DNA from: VRUE01 sp963704515
Lineage (GTDB): Bacteria; Actinomycetota; Thermoleophilia; Solirubrobacterales; 70-9
Assembly (NCBI GenBank): GCA_963704515.1
Contig: OY969913.1
Location: forward strand, 2,170,001-2,234,000
Reading direction: 5' to 3'
DNA length: 64,000 nt
In this document: one piece after another, positions 34,023 through 42,006 of the stretch
How positions within the stretch are numbered: position 1 is the stretch's first letter
Layout of the letters: each line of letters opens with the position of its first letter
Notes under the pieces: model-generated
Told to the model about the DNA's origin: nothing
What the model saw: only the letters and a program-made list of their open reading frames with translations
The model's database searches: none
Made by a program: the position numbers and the translations under genes

Positions 34023-36827
34023 TCAGTCGGCCGGGGAATCGAGCGCGGCCGTGAGCTCGCCGCGACCGGAAATGCCGAGCTTGCGGTAGACGTTGCCCAG
34101 GTGGAACGCCACGGTTCTGGGCGTGACGACCAGGTGCGCGGCGATCTCGCCGTTGGTCATGCCGGAGCCGGCGAGCTCCGCGATGTGGGCCTCGCGCTCC
34201 GTGAGCGCCTGCGGGCCTTCGAGCCGGGCACGGCGCGGTCGGCTGCCCGCCGCATGAAGCTCGGCCAACGCAAGGCGCGCCAGCGCTCGGCCGCCGCACT
34301 GCTCGGCCAGGTCGAGTGCGACGCGCAGAGTCTCAGGCGACGCGCCGGTCCCCCCCGCCTCGCGCTGTGCGCGGCCGAGCGCATGGAGCGCGTAGGCGTA
34401 GTCCAGGCGGGTCTCGCTGTCCTCGAGCGCCTCGACCGCACGAGTCATCCAGTCAAGCCGCTCGCCTGACGATGCCACGAGCCCCCGCACGCGCAGCGCG
34501 CCGCCGAGAGCCCGCGGCGCACCCCAGGCTTCGGCCCGCTCAAGGTCCTCGTCGGCGAGCGCGAGCGCCTCGTCGGTGCGCCCCAGCTCCGCGAGCGCGA
34601 TCACGGCGTCCGAACGCCACGGCGAGCACGCTGGATTGGAGATCTCAAGCTCCGCCCCCATGCGACGGCCCGTCTCCTCGAGGATCTCGAGCGCACGCGC
34701 GGGATCGCCGCGCACGAGCTCGAGGCGCCCACGCGCGGCTTCGGTCATCGCCCACATCGGGCTCTCGCGGGGGTGCAAAGCAAAGTCGTCGGCAGCCGCA
34801 AGCACGGCATCGGCACCGTCGAAGTCATCGCGCTCGATCAGGAGGTAGATCAGCGCCGAGGCGTTGATCGGCAGCCACGCGGACCAACCGTGCTCACGCA
34901 TCGAGAAGGCGGCGCGGAGCTCCGTCTCCGACTCGTCGAGGCGGCCTGCGTAAGCGAGCGCGTGCCCACGCATGTGCTGCCAGGTCGCGATATCCATGCG
35001 CGAGCCCGACTGGCGTGCGGCGGCGAGGCAGCGATCGGCCATCTCGACCGCCTCCCGCTCGGCATCGGCGTTGTGAAGCACGGCGAACAGCCGAATCGCG
35101 GTGGGATCGTCCACCCCGCCCCCTGGGAGCGTCGCGGCGCCGGCCCACGCCCGGCGTGCCAGATCGGCGGCGGCCGTGTGGTCGCGCCCGGTGAAGAGTC
35201 GCTCCCGAGCCTCCGCGATCAGGTCCTTCATCCCCGGCATAAGCTCGATTGCACCGGTGTCTTCGCCGCTGCCGGAGGTCCAGACGAGCGCCGTGTCATA
35301 CGCCGCGGCCAGCTCGGTTCGCAGCTGGTCGTCGATCAGGTCGATGCGCAGCCCCAGCTCGGCGGTCCGCGCGGCCTCGGCGAAGCGAGCCTGGTCCTGG
35401 TAGGCCCGCGTGAGACCGAGCAGGAGTCGCGCCCGGTCCTCGTCCGCGTCCGTTGCGGCGATGGCCGCGGAGAACGTCTCCACGCCGGCGGCCTCTCCGA
35501 TGGCGGCCTGCGCACGAGCCAGATCCGCAAGCACACGGGGCCGCTGCTCGGGTGTCGGTGGCTCCTGCAGGGCACGTCCCAGCAGCTCGACGGCACGCTC
35601 CGGGCTCGCTTTCCGGCGCGCCTGGTCGGCTGCGCGAACCAGCGCCTGCACCGCCCAGGGCCGACCGGTGGCAGGGCTGAGCAGCAGATGAGCGGCCACG
35701 ACCACCGGGTCTCCGCGCTCGGCAAGCAGCTCGGCGGCTCTGGCGTGGAGCAGCGATCTCTCGGCCGGGGGTATTGAGGCACGAATCGCCTGCCCGATCA
35801 GCGGATGCGCGAAACACAGCTCGGTCTCGCCCTCCACCAGACGGGCAACCTGCAACTCGGCGATCGCATTTCGTGCCGAGTCCGCGTCAACGCCGGCCAG
35901 TGCGGCGGTGAGCTCGACGGTGCCATGGGTGTCAAAGACGCTGACCGCCCGGGCTACCGCGGACGCCGGTTCGGGCAGCCTGCGGAGCGTCCCCTGCACC
36001 GCCCACGCAACCGGCTCCGGGCCGATGCGTCGCAGCAGCTCGAGGTCCCGGTCGGAGCCTACGGCCCCGTGCTCGGCGAGTCCGCGAGCCAGCTCGCGGA
36101 CCAGCAACGGGTTGCCCCCGGTTACGGAGATGCACTCGCGAGCGAATGCGGGATGCAAGGGGCGCTCAAGCGCCGCGGTGACCATCCCCACCACTTCCTC
36201 TTTGCGCAGCGGCCGGGGTTCGATTCGCTGGACCGCGGGCGTCTGGGTCAACTCGCCCAGCAGGTGCGCCTCGGCCCCCGGGTGCGACGGACGCAGAGCG
36301 ACGACCAATACGACCGGCAGATCGCGGACACGACGCGCGAGGTACGCCAGGAAGTGCAGCGACGGCGCATCGAGCTCGTGCGCGTCGTCCACGAGCAGGG
36401 CCAGCGGTCGCCGGGCCGCCAGGTCGGCAACCAGCCGGTAGAGGCTGTGGATGAGCAGATGCCGGCCTTCGGACTCGCCAAACGTGCCGGCGCCGGCGTC
36501 GAGGAAGAACAGACGCCTCGACATGCCCGCCGCCCCAATGAGCAAATCGGGCGACCGTCGCACCGATGCCTCCAGCAGCTGAAGCACAGCGCCAAACGGC
36601 ATGTCGCACTCGAGTTCGGTGCCCCGCGCGACCAACCGGACCAGGCTCGGGCGAGCGATTTCGGCCGCCGCTTTCAGCAGGTGGGTCTTGCCGATCCCAG
36701 CCGGACCGCTGACGAGCACCGTCCTCCCGCGGCCGGCCCGCGCACCGCTCACGGCCGCACGCAGAATATCCACGCCATCGGGCTCCTGCAGGGCCAGCGC
36801 TCGGCTGTTGCCGCCTCCCCAATCCAA
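34023..36827 (-). CDS. LuxR-family large ATP-binding regulator (LAL type)
   Basis: A 934-residue STAND-type regulator. N-terminal AAA/NACHT-like ATPase with Walker A VSGPAGIGKTHLLKAAAE and Walker B LALLVDDAHELD, a long TPR-like helical middle, and a C-terminal LuxR helix-turn-helix (LTEREAHIAELAGSGMTNGE, then TPRTVAFHLGNVYRKLGISG). Such proteins activate catabolic or antibiotic operons upon ligand binding. It lies between the exported operon and the zinc operon, so its target is not evident; the exported operon downstream is the nearest candidate. Confidence 0.9.
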   Translation of the reverse strand: MDWGGGNSRALALQEPDGVDILRAAVSGARAGRGRTVLVSGPAGIGKTHLLKAAAEIARPSLVRLVARGTELECDMPFGAVLQLLEASVRRSPDLLIGAAGMSRRLFFLDAGAGTFGESEGRHLLIHSLYRLVADLAARRPLALLVDDAHELDAPSLHFLAYLARRVRDLPVVLVVALRPSHPGAEAHLLGELTQTPAVQRIEPRPLRKEEVVGMVTAALERPLHPAFARECISVTGGNPLLVRELARGLAEHGAVGSDRDLELLRRIGPEPVAWAVQGTLRRLPEPASAVARAVSVFDTHGTVELTAALAGVDADSARNAIAELQVARLVEGETELCFAHPLIGQAIRASIPPAERSLLHARAAELLAERGDPVVVAAHLLLSPATGRPWAVQALVRAADQARRKASPERAVELLGRALQEPPTPEQRPRVLADLARAQAAIGEAAGVETFSAAIAATDADEDRARLLLGLTRAYQDQARFAEAARTAELGLRIDLIDDQLRTELAAAYDTALVWTSGSGEDTGAIELMPGMKDLIAEARERLFTGRDHTAAADLARRAWAGAATLPGGGVDDPTAIRLFAVLHNADAEREAVEMADRCLAAARQSGSRMDIATWQHMRGHALAYAGRLDESETELRAAFSMREHGWSAWLPINASALIYLLIERDDFDGADAVLAAADDFALHPRESPMWAMTEAARGRLELVRGDPARALEILEETGRRMGAELEISNPACSPWRSDAVIALAELGRTDEALALADEDLERAEAWGAPRALGGALRVRGLVASSGERLDWMTRAVEALEDSETRLDYAYALHALGRAQREAGGTGASPETLRVALDLAEQCGGRALARLALAELHAAGSRPRRARLEGPQALTEREAHIAELAGSGMTNGEIAAHLVVTPRTVAFHLGNVYRKLGISGRGELTAALDSPAD

Positions 36828-36872
36828 CTTGCAACTGATGGTATTTGCTAACTCAGCTAGAAGGCGCTCGCG

Positions 36873-37322
36873 TCATCCGGGACCGCAGCGCTCACAGCGG
36901 CCGCGGATCGTCACCTCGTGCTCGGCGGCGTCGAAGCTCATTCGCCCGCTCACCTTGCCGATCGCCCGCTCCAGCGAGGCATCCTCGAACGGAATCATCC
37001 GGCCGCAGTCGCGACAGATCGCGTGGTGGTGGTGCTCGCCGTCGGGCTCGATCCGCTCATAGCCCGCGACTCCCCGCGCGACCTCGATGCGACGGAGCAG
37101 GCCGAGCTCCTTGAGCTGCTCGAGCGCACGGTAGATGCTCGCCCGTCCCACCCCAGCCTTGCGCCGCCGCAGCTCGTCGTCGAGGTCAAGCGCGGTGACG
37201 GCGCAATCGTGGCGAGCGAGCGCTTCGACCACAACGGTGCGGGCGCCGCCGCGACGGTAGCCGGCGGCTCGCAAGGTGGCGAGAGCGTGGTCGGCCCAAC
37301 TCGTCTTGGTAGCGGTGCTCAT
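36873..37322 (-). CDS. Fur-family zinc uptake regulator, Zur-like
   Basis: A 149-residue metalloregulator with winged helix (RTVVVEALARHDCAVTALDL, VGRASIYRALEQLKELGLL) and dimerisation domain including EHHHHAICRDCGRMIPFE and a C-terminal RCERCG; these two CxxC pairs form the structural zinc site. Its start overlaps the stop of the znuB-like permease (ATGA), so it is the last gene of the zinc operon and probably autoregulated with it. Zur rather than Fur is inferred from context. Confidence 0.85.
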   Translation of the reverse strand: MSTATKTSWADHALATLRAAGYRRGGARTVVVEALARHDCAVTALDLDDELRRRKAGVGRASIYRALEQLKELGLLRRIEVARGVAGYERIEPDGEHHHHAICRDCGRMIPFEDASLERAIGKVSGRMSFDAAEHEVTIRGRCERCGPG

Positions 37323-38197
37323 GCTCTCGATCCTAGAGACAGCTCACCGCGTATCCCGTCGATTCCCTGGGACGCGGGCGGGCGGGCGCGACGGCGCAAC
37401 CAGGAGACGGCGGCGGCGAGGAGGAAGGCCGCGGTCGCGACGCCGATCACCGCCGTGCTCGCCGGCAGCGCGGGGACCCGGTAGCTGAGCGCGAGCCCGA
37501 TCCACATCGAAGCGACGGCAATCGCGCCCGACAACCCGAGGCCGCGCCAGGGATTGTCGGACAGCAGCCGCGCCGCGCCTCCCGGTGCCGCGAGGAGGCC
37601 GAGCAGCAGAAGTGCGCCGACCGCCTGCGTCGCCTCCGCCGCGACGATCGCCAAGAGGACGAAGAAGCCGAGGCCGAGCGCCCGCACAGGCACGCGGAGC
37701 CCACGCGCCACCTCGGGGTCGACCGAGGCAAACAGCAGCGGCCGGGCGATCGCCGCCAGCGCCAGGCAGGCGAGAATCGCGATCGCCGCGGCGAGGCGGG
37801 CGTCGGCGAGCGAGAGGCCGAGGATCGAGCCGAAGAGGACGCGGACCGCGGCCGTCCCGTTGGAGCCGCTCGAGCCGCTGATGAAGATCGAGAGGAAGAG
37901 CGCGCCGAGGCCGAGGATCCAGGCGAAGACCGATCCGATCACGACATCGTCGGGGCGGGCGCGCTCGCCGAGCAACCCCATCCCTCCCGCCACCGCGATC
38001 GTCGCCGCGAAGAGGCCAAGCCTGACGTCGATCCCGGCCGCCGCTGCCGCGAGGGCTCCGGTGAAGGCAACGTGGCTGAGCGCGTCGCCGGCGAAGACCT
38101 GGCTGCGCAGGACGACGAAGTAGCCGATCAGCCCGCAGGCAAGCGCGACGGGAGTGCCGGCGAGGAATGCGTTGCGGATGAACTCGTGCGCGAACAT
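37319..38197 (-). CDS. Metal ABC transporter permease (ZnuB-like), second
   Basis: A 292-residue ABC-3 family permease with about eight helices. Characteristic segments are VVLRSQVFAGDALSHVAFTG near residue 35 and LLLLGLLAAPGGAARLL. ATG at 38197 overlaps the stop of the upstream permease by 1 base (TGATG); its stop overlaps zur. Together with the paralogue it would form a heterodimeric channel for Zn(II) (or Mn). Confidence 0.9.
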   Translation of the reverse strand: MFAHEFIRNAFLAGTPVALACGLIGYFVVLRSQVFAGDALSHVAFTGALAAAAAGIDVRLGLFAATIAVAGGMGLLGERARPDDVVIGSVFAWILGLGALFLSIFISGSSGSNGTAAVRVLFGSILGLSLADARLAAAIAILACLALAAIARPLLFASVDPEVARGLRVPVRALGLGFFVLLAIVAAEATQAVGALLLLGLLAAPGGAARLLSDNPWRGLGLSGAIAVASMWIGLALSYRVPALPASTAVIGVATAAFLLAAAVSWLRRRARPPASQGIDGIRGELSLGSRA

Positions 38198-39087
38198 CAG
38201 ACGGGCTCTCCCACCGGCACGGCGATCGGGCTGCGGCGGACCGCGGCCTTGCACAGCCGCACCGCCACGAAGACGCCGAACGAGAGGCTCGTGACCCAGA
38301 AGCCGACCGGATAAGGCGAGAAGTAGGCGATCGTCAGGCCGACCCAGGTGACCGCCAGCGCCAGGGCAACCGAGAGCGCCAGCCCCGGACCCGGCCGGGC
38401 CGTGATCTGCTGTGCGGTAGCGGCCGGGGTGACGAGCAGGGCGAAGACCAGCAGGGCGCCGGTGATCTCGGCGGTGGCGGCGACGGCCATGCCGAGCAGC
38501 AGCAGGAAGACGGTCGCGAGCGCCCGCGTCGGCACCCCGGCTGCGCGGGCGACCTCGGCGTCGACCGAGGCGAAGAGCAGCGGCCGCCCGATCGCCGCGA
38601 GCACCAGGAGGGCGACGAGCGCGATCCACAACAGCGTGGCCACCTGCCCGGTGGTGATGCCGAGGAAGGTGCCGAAGAGCAGCGACTCCAGGCTGGCGAG
38701 CTGGCCGCTGTAGAGGTTGACGAAGAGGAAGCCGAGGCCGAGGCCAAAGGCCTGGACCGTGCCGATCGACGCCGACTCGCCGCTGCGCGCCACCCGGCCG
38801 GGGCCGCTGACCGCGGCGAGGACGAGTGCCCCGAGGCCGCAGGCGCCGAAGTAACCGAGGGCCAGGGGCAGGCCGGCGAGGGTCGCCCCCGCCGCGCCCG
38901 GAAAGGCGATCACCGAGAGGGTGTGGCCGGCGAAGGTCTGGCGGCGCAGGACCATGAACCAGCCGATCGCACCCGCCATCACCGCGACGATCGTCCCCGC
39001 CTGCAGGGCGTTGACCATGAAGGGGAATTCGGTCAGCGCTTCGAAGTCGCTGACGGGGTCCCAGGAGAGGGCGGCGAGCTCAGCCAT
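38197..39087 (-). CDS. Metal ABC transporter permease (ZnuB-like), first
   Basis: A 296-residue ABC-3 family permease paralogous to the next gene: MVLRRQTFAGHTLSVIAFPG near the N-terminus and LLVFALLVTPAATAQQI late. Its start overlaps the ATPase gene by 8 bases. Two permease genes in tandem are usual for heteromeric Zn/Mn transporters in actinobacteria. Confidence 0.9.
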   Translation of the reverse strand: MAELAALSWDPVSDFEALTEFPFMVNALQAGTIVAVMAGAIGWFMVLRRQTFAGHTLSVIAFPGAAGATLAGLPLALGYFGACGLGALVLAAVSGPGRVARSGESASIGTVQAFGLGLGFLFVNLYSGQLASLESLLFGTFLGITTGQVATLLWIALVALLVLAAIGRPLLFASVDAEVARAAGVPTRALATVFLLLLGMAVAATAEITGALLVFALLVTPAATAQQITARPGPGLALSVALALAVTWVGLTIAYFSPYPVGFWVTSLSFGVFVAVRLCKAAVRRSPIAVPVGEPV

Positions 39088-39892
39088 GATCGTGGCGGTC
39101 GTGGTGGTGGGCGGGCGGCTCGGGCGTGCCGACGACGACGAGGCGTCCGTCGGAGGTCTCGAGCACCTCGATCGGCGCCCCGTAGAGGCGGCTCAGGGTC
39201 GGGCCGTCGATCACCTCCCGCGGCGGGCCCTGCACGCCGCGGCCGCCGGCGAAGTAGACGACCCGGTCGAGGTAGCCGAGGATCGGGTTGACGTCGTGGG
39301 CCACGAGCAGGACCGTCACCCCCTGGCTCTCGCAGATCCGCTGGACGAGGGAGGCGATCGCGCCCTGGTTTGAGAGGTCGAGGCTGTCGAGGGGCTCGTC
39401 GAGCAGCAGGATCTCCGGCTCGCGCACCAACGCCTGGGCGATCAGCAGCCGCTGCTGCTCGCCACCGGAGAGTGAGCCGATCGGGCGCGAGCCATAGGCA
39501 CCGGCGCCGACCAGCTCGACCATCTGCTCGACCCGCTCGCGCGCGAGGCGGTCGCCGCGGCTGAGGGCCGGCGGCAGCGGCAGGCCCCAGCGGGCGCCGT
39601 CGAGGCCGAGCCGAACCATGTCGACGCCGCGAATCCGCGTGCCGGAGTCGAAGCTGCGCCGCTGCGGCAGGTAGCCGATCCGGCTCTTCGCCGCTCCAGG
39701 ATTCTCGCCGAGCACCGCCGCCCTGCCGGCGCTGAGCGGAAGCAGGCCGAGCACGACGTGAAGGAGGGTCGACTTGCCGGCGCCGTTGGGGCCGAGGACG
39801 GCGACGAACTCGCCCCTGCCGATCCCCAGGTCGAGTCCCGACCAGATCGGGCCGGCGCCGCGAGCGGCGGCGGCCCCTTCGAGCCGGATCAC
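39080..39892 (-). CDS. Metal ABC transporter ATPase (ZnuC-like)
   Basis: A 270-residue ATPase: Walker A LGPNGAGKSTLLHVVLGL, signature IGSLSGGEQQRLLIAQAL, Walker B ILLLDEPLDSLD and switch His in VLLVAHDVNPIL. The C-terminus is His-rich (PPAHHHDRHDHG), as in several zinc-transport ATPases, supporting Zn as substrate. Overlaps the first permease. Confidence 0.92.
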   Translation of the reverse strand: MIRLEGAAAARGAGPIWSGLDLGIGRGEFVAVLGPNGAGKSTLLHVVLGLLPLSAGRAAVLGENPGAAKSRIGYLPQRRSFDSGTRIRGVDMVRLGLDGARWGLPLPPALSRGDRLARERVEQMVELVGAGAYGSRPIGSLSGGEQQRLLIAQALVREPEILLLDEPLDSLDLSNQGAIASLVQRICESQGVTVLLVAHDVNPILGYLDRVVYFAGGRGVQGPPREVIDGPTLSRLYGAPIEVLETSDGRLVVVGTPEPPAHHHDRHDHG

Positions 39893-39950
39893 CTCGCCGT
39901 CCCCCTGGCGCGCCGCGAGCGCGGAGCTGGATTTCGCCGCCGCCTTCGTC

Positions 39951-40877
39951 TCAGCCCCCCGCCCTGGCGAGCGCCGCCTCGATCCCCTTCAGCTCGCGGG
40001 CCATCCACTGCTGGAAGCTCGCGCCTTCGGGGGTCAGGGTCTCGGTCACGGTGGCGATAGGAATTCCGGCCGATTCGGCTTCTTCGTTGAGGCGCTTCAC
40101 GTCGGGGGTCGCGTTCTGGCTGTTGTAGACCCAGAGCTTGATCAGGCCGTCCTTGACCTGTTCGTCGGCGCTCGCCTTCTCAGAGGGGGTCGGTTCGGTG
40201 CCCTCGGCGATCCCGTCCATGAACCCCTTCGGGGTGATCAGCTTAAGCCCGAGCGAGGGCGCCAGCGGTTCGAAGATGCTCTCCGAAGCGCCGACGGGAG
40301 TCCCCGAGTAGGTGGACTTGATCCGCGAGATCAGTTCCTTGTATTCGGCCAGGCCTTCGGTTTCGAAGGCTTCCTGCTGTTGGTCGAAGTAGGCGCCGTT
40401 GCCGGGCAGGGCTTCCTTGTAGTCGGCGACGATCGCCTCGATCACGCTATGGACCGAGATCGGCGAGTACCACTGGTGCGGGTTGTCGCCGTCCTGCAGC
40501 CCGAGGACATCGCCGACGATGAGTTCGGTGCGGCTCGATTCGGGGCTGGCGGCGAGCAGCTTGGATGCCCATTCGTCGTAGCCGATCCCGTTGACGATCG
40601 ACATCTGCGCCGCGGCCAGCGTCTTCGCGTCTTCGCTCGTCGGTTCGTAGTCGTGGGGGTCGGCGGCCGGGTTGGTGACGATGTTCGTCACCTCGACCTT
40701 TTCGCCGCCGAGCTGTTCGGCGATCGAGCCCCAGAAGTCCTCGGCAGCGACCACATTCAGCTTGCCGGAGGAGCTGGTGGCGCTTGAGCTCGACCCTCCG
40801 CATCCGGCGAGCAGCGCCGCCGCCGGCGCGGCGAGGATGAGAAGGGCGGTGAAAGCGCGGGCGCCTGGTCGGAGCAT
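39951..40877 (-). CDS. Zinc-binding lipoprotein (ZnuA-like)
   Basis: A 308-residue solute-binding lipoprotein. The signal peptide ends in the lipobox LLAGC (Cys26). ZnuA-like ligand regions are DPHDYEPTSED and DNPHQWYSPISV. The typical long His-rich loop is missing. ATG at 40877 has AAGGAGA upstream. Glu is almost always GAA here, unlike the GAG of the cytosolic transporter genes next to it. First gene of the operon, behind a Zur-like box at 40960. Confidence 0.9.
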   Translation of the reverse strand: MLRPGARAFTALLILAAPAAALLAGCGGSSSSATSSSGKLNVVAAEDFWGSIAEQLGGEKVEVTNIVTNPAADPHDYEPTSEDAKTLAAAQMSIVNGIGYDEWASKLLAASPESSRTELIVGDVLGLQDGDNPHQWYSPISVHSVIEAIVADYKEALPGNGAYFDQQQEAFETEGLAEYKELISRIKSTYSGTPVGASESIFEPLAPSLGLKLITPKGFMDGIAEGTEPTPSEKASADEQVKDGLIKLWVYNSQNATPDVKRLNEEAESAGIPIATVTETLTPEGASFQQWMARELKGIEAALARAGG

Positions 40878-40959
40878 CGGGTCTCCTTGGAACGTGGAGT
40901 GGCCGGAAGTCCTGGCGGCGGCCTCTGCCGTCTCGGACGCGGGCACCCTAACATAAGAG

Positions 40960-40974
40960 TGAGACTCGTTCTCT
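40960..40974. promoter_or_regulatory. Probable Zur operator overlapping the znuA promoter
   Basis: TGAGACTCGTTCTCT matches the actinobacterial Zur box (TGAAAATCATTTTCA, from memory) at 10 of 15 positions and has the same dyad. On the minus strand it is followed by TATGTT, a plausible -10. It lies 83 bases upstream of the znuA ATG. Confidence 0.55.
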
Positions 40975-40990
40975 TTAGTGAGCCGCCAGC

Positions 40991-41057
40991 CTTCCCAGCG
41001 GGCCGCCCCATGCCTCCGCTACCCGATCGGGCACCTGAGGGGCGCCCTCGCTGGGAG
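40991..41057. terminator. Imperfect GC hairpin after the HU gene
   Basis: CTTCCCAGCGGGCCGCCCC (40991-41009) and GGGGCGCCCTCGCTGGGAG (41039-41057) are imperfectly complementary. It starts 5 bases after the HU stop, so it is a likely terminator of that gene. No T tract; resembles other stop-adjacent palindromes here. Confidence 0.55.
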
Positions 41058-41062
41058 CACTC

Positions 41063-41347
41063 TCAGCCGTTGACGGCCTTCTTCAGCTCCGCTCCGGGGC
41101 TGAACTTCGCCGCCGTCTTCGCGGCAATCTGGAGCGACTCTCCGGTCTGCGGATTGCGGCCTTCCCGGGCCGGCCGGGCGACGGTCGAGAATTTGCCGAA
41201 GCCGGTGAATTTGACCTCGTTGCCGGCCGCGAGCTGAGCGGTGATCTCCTCGATCGTCGCATCCACCGCGAGCTTCGCCTGGCCCGTCTCCAGCCCGGTC
41301 CGCGCGGCTACCAGCTTTGCCAACTCATCCTTGGTCGTAATCGACAT
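41063..41347 (-). CDS. hup: HU-type nucleoid-associated protein
   Basis: A 94-residue HU/IHF-family protein: TTKDELAKLVAARTGLETGQ start, EVKFTGFGKFSTVARPAREG and RNPQTGESLQIAAKTAAKFS (the DNA-intercalating arm, with Asn-Pro). Binds and bends DNA non-specifically. GGAGAAG lies just upstream of the ATG. Monocistronic by its surroundings. Confidence 0.95.
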   Translation of the reverse strand: MSITTKDELAKLVAARTGLETGQAKLAVDATIEEITAQLAAGNEVKFTGFGKFSTVARPAREGRNPQTGESLQIAAKTAAKFSPGAELKKAVNG

Positions 41348-41451
41348 CTCTTCTCCTTGAGGTAGTGGACGCAGGGCCGGATCCGGCCTGCTGTCCCCAG
41401 CTTTCTACAGGCCCGGGCGGCTACGTTGGTGGCTCACCGCTTTAGACGCCT

Positions 41452-41796
41452 TCATCCGCCCGAATCGAGCTCGCGCAGAAAATTGCGCAGCAGCGGGTCG
41501 GGGACGCGCCAGCTTCGCGGCGCGTCCCGCTCGACGATGCCGGCATCGCGCAGGGCTCGCAGCGTGTCATTGGCGATCTTCGAGTTGAGCCCCGAATGCA
41601 GGGGGCTACCGCTGGCAACCCGCATCGCAAGGCGCTGGGCATGCCGGCCCAGGGCACGAATGCGGTCGAGCGTCTGCTCGTGCTTTGGTAGGTCGGCGAG
41701 CTGCGCGGCTCGGATGCCGGAGCCCACGTGCGCCTCGAGCAGAGTACGGGTGCCCTCGACAACGGCAGCCTCGTGCGTCCAGCGTGCGATCACCAT
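41452..41796 (-). pseudogene. C-terminal remnant of an AAA/archaeal-ATPase-like protein
   Basis: 114 residues (start uncertain) resembling only the winged-helix end of ATP-binding proteins: LNSKIANDTLRALRDAGIVE and SWRVPDPLLRNFLRELD. No Walker motifs are found upstream; bases 41797-42006 contain no continuing frame I can recognise. Probably a truncated relic, though a small stand-alone DNA-binding protein cannot be excluded. Confidence 0.45.
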
Positions 41797-42006
41797 GTTG
41801 CAGCGCTGCTGCCCTCACCTTCTCGGTAGAGCGGATCGAACGGGCCGAGCCCTCCTACTTTTCCTGTGCCAGCCTCCCCACCCGGTTGGACTCCTTGCCG
41901 GTCAGGCCGTCGAAGGTCGCCGTGCCGGCGGAGGTGCCGGTTTCTGTGTGTGGTAGCCGACGCTCCGCCCTGGCCGGACGCCGCACATCACGCGAATAGG
42001 GTGAAC

